Source: Granulicella sp. 5B5 (GTDB taxonomy: Bacteria; Acidobacteriota; Terriglobia; Terriglobales; Acidobacteriaceae). Taken from it: a stretch of DNA of 64,000 nt. The translations under genes and the position numbers were made by a program. Positions 60,931 to 64,000 of this stretch are shown here, in pieces (position 1 is the stretch's first letter; each line of letters starts with the position of its first letter). The notes beneath the pieces were generated by a model. It saw only the letters and a program-made list of their open reading frames with translations, was not told where the DNA came from and ran no database searches. The stretch covers positions 1,426,001 through 1,490,000 of the forward strand of contig NZ_CP046444.1 of NCBI RefSeq assembly GCF_014083945.1, written 5' to 3'.

Positions 60931-61887
60931 ATGAGCAAAGTCATAACCCAACAACCACATCGGCGCTTCGACATCGCCCTCGCCGGCGAGACAAACCTCG
61001 ACCTCATCCTCTACGGCCTGCCCGAAGACATGCCGGTCGAGCGCGAGCTCCTCGGCACTGGCTTTACTACCACGCTCGGCGGCTCCTCTGCAATCCTCGC
61101 GCACAACCTTGCTATCCTCGGCTCGCGCACGGCCTTCCTCTCGGAGGTTGGCGACGATGCCTTCGGCTCCATCGCCAACGACTACCTATTACCAACGGGA
61201 CTCGACCTCTCCCATTTCCGCCGCAAACTCGGCACAACCACCGGCGTCACGGTACTGCTGCCCCACGGCCGCCGCCGCCACATCCTCACCTACCCCGGCG
61301 TCATGTCGGAACTCACAGTCGACGATCTCGATCTCGGCTATCTCACCTCCGCGCGCCATTTTCACCTCTCTTCGCTCTTCCTGCAAACGGGCCTTCACGC
61401 CGGGCTACCGCGCCTCTTCGACACGCTCCGCGCCGCCGGCCTCACTCTCTCGCTCGACACCAACGACGCCCCCTCCGGCCAATGGCGTGGCGTCCTCGAC
61501 CTCCTCCTCGACAAGATCGACATCCTGCTCCCCAACGAGGACGAGCTCCTCCAAATCGCCGATGCGGACTCCCTCGAGCTGGCATTGGACAAGCTCGCCC
61601 CTCGCATCCCACTGATCGTCGTCAAGTGCGGTCCACGCGGAGCAGTCGTGCAGCGCGACGGCAACCGCGACTGGGTCGCCCCCGTCTCCGTCCAGCCCAT
61701 CGACACCATCGGCGCCGGCGACAGCTTCAACGCCGGCTTCCTGCACGCCTGGCTCAACGGCGGCGACCCTCTGCGTGCCGCGGCCTTTGGCAACATCACC
61801 GGCGCGCTCTCCACCCTGCGCCCCGGCGGCATCGCCGCACACGCCGACTCCGGGTTGCGGCAAAAGTTCCTCGCAGAACACCTTTAG
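60931..61887 (+). CDS. PfkB-family carbohydrate kinase
   Basis: 318 residues. PfkB fold: DIALAGETNLDLILYGLP at the start, TTTLGGSSAILAHNLAILG (glycine-rich substrate loop), LPNEDELLQIAD and the catalytic/anion-hole motif PIDTIGAGDSFNAGFLHAWL. In this setting it may phosphorylate tagatose-6-phosphate to tagatose-1,6-bisphosphate for the KbaZ-associated aldolase, or phosphorylate GalNAc; the sequence does not decide. It faces agaS across a 107-base divergent promoter region. Confidence 0.88.
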   Translation: MSKVITQQPHRRFDIALAGETNLDLILYGLPEDMPVERELLGTGFTTTLGGSSAILAHNLAILGSRTAFLSEVGDDAFGSIANDYLLPTGLDLSHFRRKLGTTTGVTVLLPHGRRRHILTYPGVMSELTVDDLDLGYLTSARHFHLSSLFLQTGLHAGLPRLFDTLRAAGLTLSLDTNDAPSGQWRGVLDLLLDKIDILLPNEDELLQIADADSLELALDKLAPRIPLIVVKCGPRGAVVQRDGNRDWVAPVSVQPIDTIGAGDSFNAGFLHAWLNGGDPLRAAAFGNITGALSTLRPGGIAAHADSGLRQKFLAEHL

Positions 61888-62184
61888 ACAGCAGCTCGAC
61901 TCCAACCGCCACGACCAGCTTTGCCTAAAACTCTTCGGCCACCCCAAAAGTCCGCCATTTCTCCGCTGCTTGTTTTACCTTGCGCCCTCTGCGCGCTTCT
62001 ACACTGCGCCATCTGCGTGCCGCTTTTCCCGCAGCAATGCGCCGAAGGCGCGAGCGTACCATCGGAGGGAGCAGGGGCCTGCAGGCCCCTGAAACCAACG
62101 CCCCCTAAAAAGGGGCTTCAGCCCCGGCCCCTACAACCACAACTCTGTCATCTCTCCACACTTAGGAAAACCGCACGAAGGCCA
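61888..62184. repeat. repeat-rich intergenic region
   Basis: Two repeat types in a row. 61971-62060: CTGCGC- and CTCTGCG-rich sequence, CCGCTTTTCCCGCAGC and core GCGCCGAAGGCGC (62039-62051), a plus-strand copy of the element at 37230-37343. 62062-62131: perfect 20-bp palindrome CAGGGGCCTGCAGGCCCCTG (62072-62091) then AGGGGC-TTCA-GCCCC (from 62111), the same two-hairpin array as inside hemY. No gene. Confidence 0.8.
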
Positions 62185-63117
62185 TCAGCCCTGATTCTCC
62201 ACCCGCCCCGACGGCCAGATCCGGTTGTGTACCGGCGCCACAGTCGTCTCGATCTCCGCCAGCAGCACCGGGTCAATCCTGAAGCTCAACGCCTTCAGGT
62301 TGGCCTGCACCAGCTCCCGCGATGCCATCCCCACCAGCGTGCTCGACACATACGGATGCTCCAGGCAGAACCGCAGCCCCACCAGCGGCGCGCTCACGCC
62401 ATGCGCCTTGCACAGCTCCACCACGCGCCGTCCCGCCTCGCGAATCTCCATCGGCGCCGGGTGCCACTCCGGCACACCATGCTCTGTCAGCACGCCCATA
62501 TGCAGCGGCGACGCGTTGATGATCCCGATCCCCTGCTCTTTCGCAAACGGCATCAGCACATCATCAAGATCGTCAACCATCAGGTTGCACCGGCAGTAGC
62601 TGATCATGCAATCGACTTTTGCTCTGCTCGCAATCGCACGCAGGTTCTTCAGGTTCAGCCCTGTAATCCCAATCGCCCGCGCCTTGCCCTGCTCCTGCAG
62701 CCGCCGCAGCGCCGGGATCGTCTCCTCCACAATCTGGTCCGCATCGCCGAACTCTACATCATGCGCCTGCAGCACATCCAGGTAGTCCGTCCTCAGCCTC
62801 TTCAGCGACTCCTCACAGCTCGCCGTAATCCGCTCTGCTGAAAAGTCGAACTCATCCACCCCATACCGTCCGCACTTCGTCGCCAGCACCACCTTCTCAC
62901 GACGACCCACCAGTGCCTCACCCAGCCGGCTCTCCGCCAGCGTCCTGCCGTAGTACGGCGAAACATCGAACAGCGTAATCCCGCTGTCGATCGCCTCCTG
63001 CACCGCCGCCATCGCCTCACCGGCATCCACGTGACCATACACATCGCCCAGCGGCGCCGCGCCAAATCCAATCGTCGAAACCTCAATCCCCGTCCGCCCC
63101 AGTAGCCGATATTCCAT
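62185..63117 (-). CDS. aldo/keto reductase (L-galactose/fucose dehydrogenase-like)
   Basis: 310 residues. AKR barrel: GRTGIEVSTIGFGAAPLGDVYG, GITLFDVSPYYGRTLAESRLGEAL (Asp/Tyr), VLATKCGRYG (Lys), DVLQAHDVEFGD (His) and the NAD(P)-binding LVGMASRELVQANLKAL. The start and the PYYG...LGEAL pattern are close to plant-type L-galactose dehydrogenases and bacterial D-threo-aldose (L-fucose) dehydrogenases. It oxidises an aldose to a lactone. Divergent from a LacI gene, with a LacI-type palindromic site about 28-43 bases upstream of its start. Confidence 0.87.
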   Translation of the reverse strand: MEYRLLGRTGIEVSTIGFGAAPLGDVYGHVDAGEAMAAVQEAIDSGITLFDVSPYYGRTLAESRLGEALVGRREKVVLATKCGRYGVDEFDFSAERITASCEESLKRLRTDYLDVLQAHDVEFGDADQIVEETIPALRRLQEQGKARAIGITGLNLKNLRAIASRAKVDCMISYCRCNLMVDDLDDVLMPFAKEQGIGIINASPLHMGVLTEHGVPEWHPAPMEIREAGRRVVELCKAHGVSAPLVGLRFCLEHPYVSSTLVGMASRELVQANLKALSFRIDPVLLAEIETTVAPVHNRIWPSGRVENQG

Positions 63118-63144
63118 CGCTTTATAGGTCCTCCACCCTCGCTA

Positions 63145-63160
63145 CAGTAAGCGCTAAAGT
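63145..63160. promoter_or_regulatory. LacI-type operator upstream of aldo/keto reductase
   Basis: CAGTAAGCGCTAAAGT contains the AGCGCT core and near-symmetric GTAA/TAAA flanks, close to the general LacI-family consensus. It lies between the reductase start (63117) and the divergent LacI gene (63302). Confidence 0.5.
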
Positions 63161-63301
63161 AAATCCACGTCAATTCCCTTTTCTCAGCGACAGGTCCACC
63201 TCAACCGCCGTGGCGAAACTTGGCTCACTTCGCGCCCTTTGCGGGAGCGCTGTTGCCTTTGCTTTTGCCTTTCCAACCCCATACTTCTGTATAGTGCGAC
63301 C

Positions 63302-64000
63302 ATGGCAGCAAAGATGAAGGACATCGCGCGTGCGCTGGGCGTCTCGCTCGTCACCGTCTCCAAAGCTCTCCGTGGGCACCCCGACATCAGCCGCGCCACC
63401 CGCGAGCGCGTCGAAGCCAAGGTCAAGGAGCTCAACTACCGCCCCAACCTCGCCGCCCGCTCGCTCGTCACCGGCCGCTCGTCGCTCGTCGGCCTCATCG
63501 TCCCCGACCTCCTGCACCCCTTCTTCGCCGACATCGCCCGCGGCCTCTCGCTCGCCCTCCGAGAGCACGGCTACTTCCTCGTCCTCTGCTCCTCCGAGGA
63601 AGACCCCACCCTCGAACAGCAGGAGATCGAGCACGTCCTCGCCCACCGCCTCGACGCCCTCGTCGTCGCCTCCTGCCAGCCGGACTCCGGGATGCTCGCT
63701 CAGACACAATCCGGCGACACCCCACTCATCCTCGTCGACCGCAGCTTCCCCGGCTTCTCCTCCCACTTCGTCGGCGCCGACGACTACACCGCCGGCAAGC
63801 TCGCCGCAGAGCATCTCCTCGCCATCGGCTGCAAACGCATCGCCCACATCCGCGGCACGCAGAACAGCGCAGGCGCCCGCCGCTACAAGGGCTTCGCCGA
63901 CACGCTCCAGAAGCACAACCGCCCTCTACGGCCCGAGTACCTCGTCGCCGCCCTCAGCGCCGACGTCGGCGGCAAAACCCACGGCATAGCCGCCTTCAAC
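63302..64000 (+). CDS. LacI family transcriptional regulator (3' end outside window)
   Basis: 233 codons from ATG 63302, open to the right edge. DNA-binding domain MAAKMKDIARALGVSLVTVSKALRGHPDISRATRERVEAKVKELNYRPNLAARSL, then the periplasmic-binding-protein-like sensor domain (SLVGLIVPDLLHPFFADIARGLSLALREHGYFLVLC; PLILVDRSFPG; GADDYTAGKLAAEHLLAIGCKRIAHI). The protein would be about 340 residues, so roughly 100 are missing. It probably represses the divergent aldo/keto reductase and perhaps genes to its right. Confidence 0.92.
   Translation, partial: MAAKMKDIARALGVSLVTVSKALRGHPDISRATRERVEAKVKELNYRPNLAARSLVTGRSSLVGLIVPDLLHPFFADIARGLSLALREHGYFLVLCSSEEDPTLEQQEIEHVLAHRLDALVVASCQPDSGMLAQTQSGDTPLILVDRSFPGFSSHFVGADDYTAGKLAAEHLLAIGCKRIAHIRGTQNSAGARRYKGFADTLQKHNRPLRPEYLVAALSADVGGKTHGIAAFN

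Overview
The window looks like chromosome of a high-GC acidobacterium of the class Terriglobia (Granulicella/Edaphobacter/Terriglobus type). This is an inference from: strong G/C bias at third codon positions, a VWFA-related secreted protein of the acidobacterial kind, a futalosine-pathway menaquinone gene (mqnC), a hemE-hemH-hemY cluster, many secreted hydrolases, and several families of palindromic intergenic repeats. No plasmid or prophage backbone is visible, and there is no CRISPR array.

Layout. 1-4.2 kb: truncated DUF1868-like gene, tRNA-Ser(GCU), APC permease, inorganic pyrophosphatase, and a small outer-membrane barrel gene followed by a broken duplicate of its own 3' end. 4.2-8.2 kb: heme operon hemE-hemH-hemY, in which all three proteins carry extra internal segments; those in hemE and hemY look like intergenic palindromic repeats read in frame. 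8.2-12.8 kb: YqjI-like PadR regulator, divergent SDR/TetR pair with two palindromic operators, mqnC, and a BrnT/BrnA-type toxin-antitoxin operon with a third gene. 12.8-18.0 kb: VWFA protein, DUF885 peptidase-like protein, processive family 2 glycosyltransferase, repeat-rich spacer. 18.0-23.8 kb: HARE-HTH/GIY-YIG fusion, Phd/VapC pair, GH28 pectinase-like enzyme, YggU/YggS, outer-membrane protein with a terminator-like leader. 24-42.5 kb: mostly housekeeping and secreted hydrolases (guaA, leuS, CocE/NonD hydrolase, an apparently circularly permuted GDPD, carboxylesterase, nfo, CysJ-like reductase, HU/IHF, GT2, proline dehydrogenase, ECF sigma/anti-sigma/DUF3106).

42.7-49 kb is accessory. A tRNA-Val(CAC) is followed at once by the decayed C-terminus of a tyrosine recombinase. 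Next comes a three-gene cassette with visibly lower third-position GC: a type-3 copper tyrosinase with an N-terminal extension, a 599-residue protein of unknown function, and an exported protein with one c-type heme motif. This is the best candidate for an undescribed system here: possibly a phenol-oxidising copper enzyme coupled to a heme protein.

49-52.1 kb encodes 2-oxoacid:ferredoxin oxidoreductase (korAB); korA is split by a single-base deletion. 52.2-61.9 kb is a sugar catabolic locus resembling N-acetylgalactosamine/tagatose (aga) pathways: sugar porter, amidohydrolase, alpha-galactosidase-like glycosidase, AgaR-type DeoR repressor, KbaZ-like subunit, AgaS-like isomerase/deaminase and PfkB kinase. 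Its regulatory regions share a CGAAA-N2-(A/G)AA motif, including a perfect 14-bp inverted repeat. 62.2-64 kb has an aldo/keto reductase divergent from a LacI regulator that runs off the right edge.
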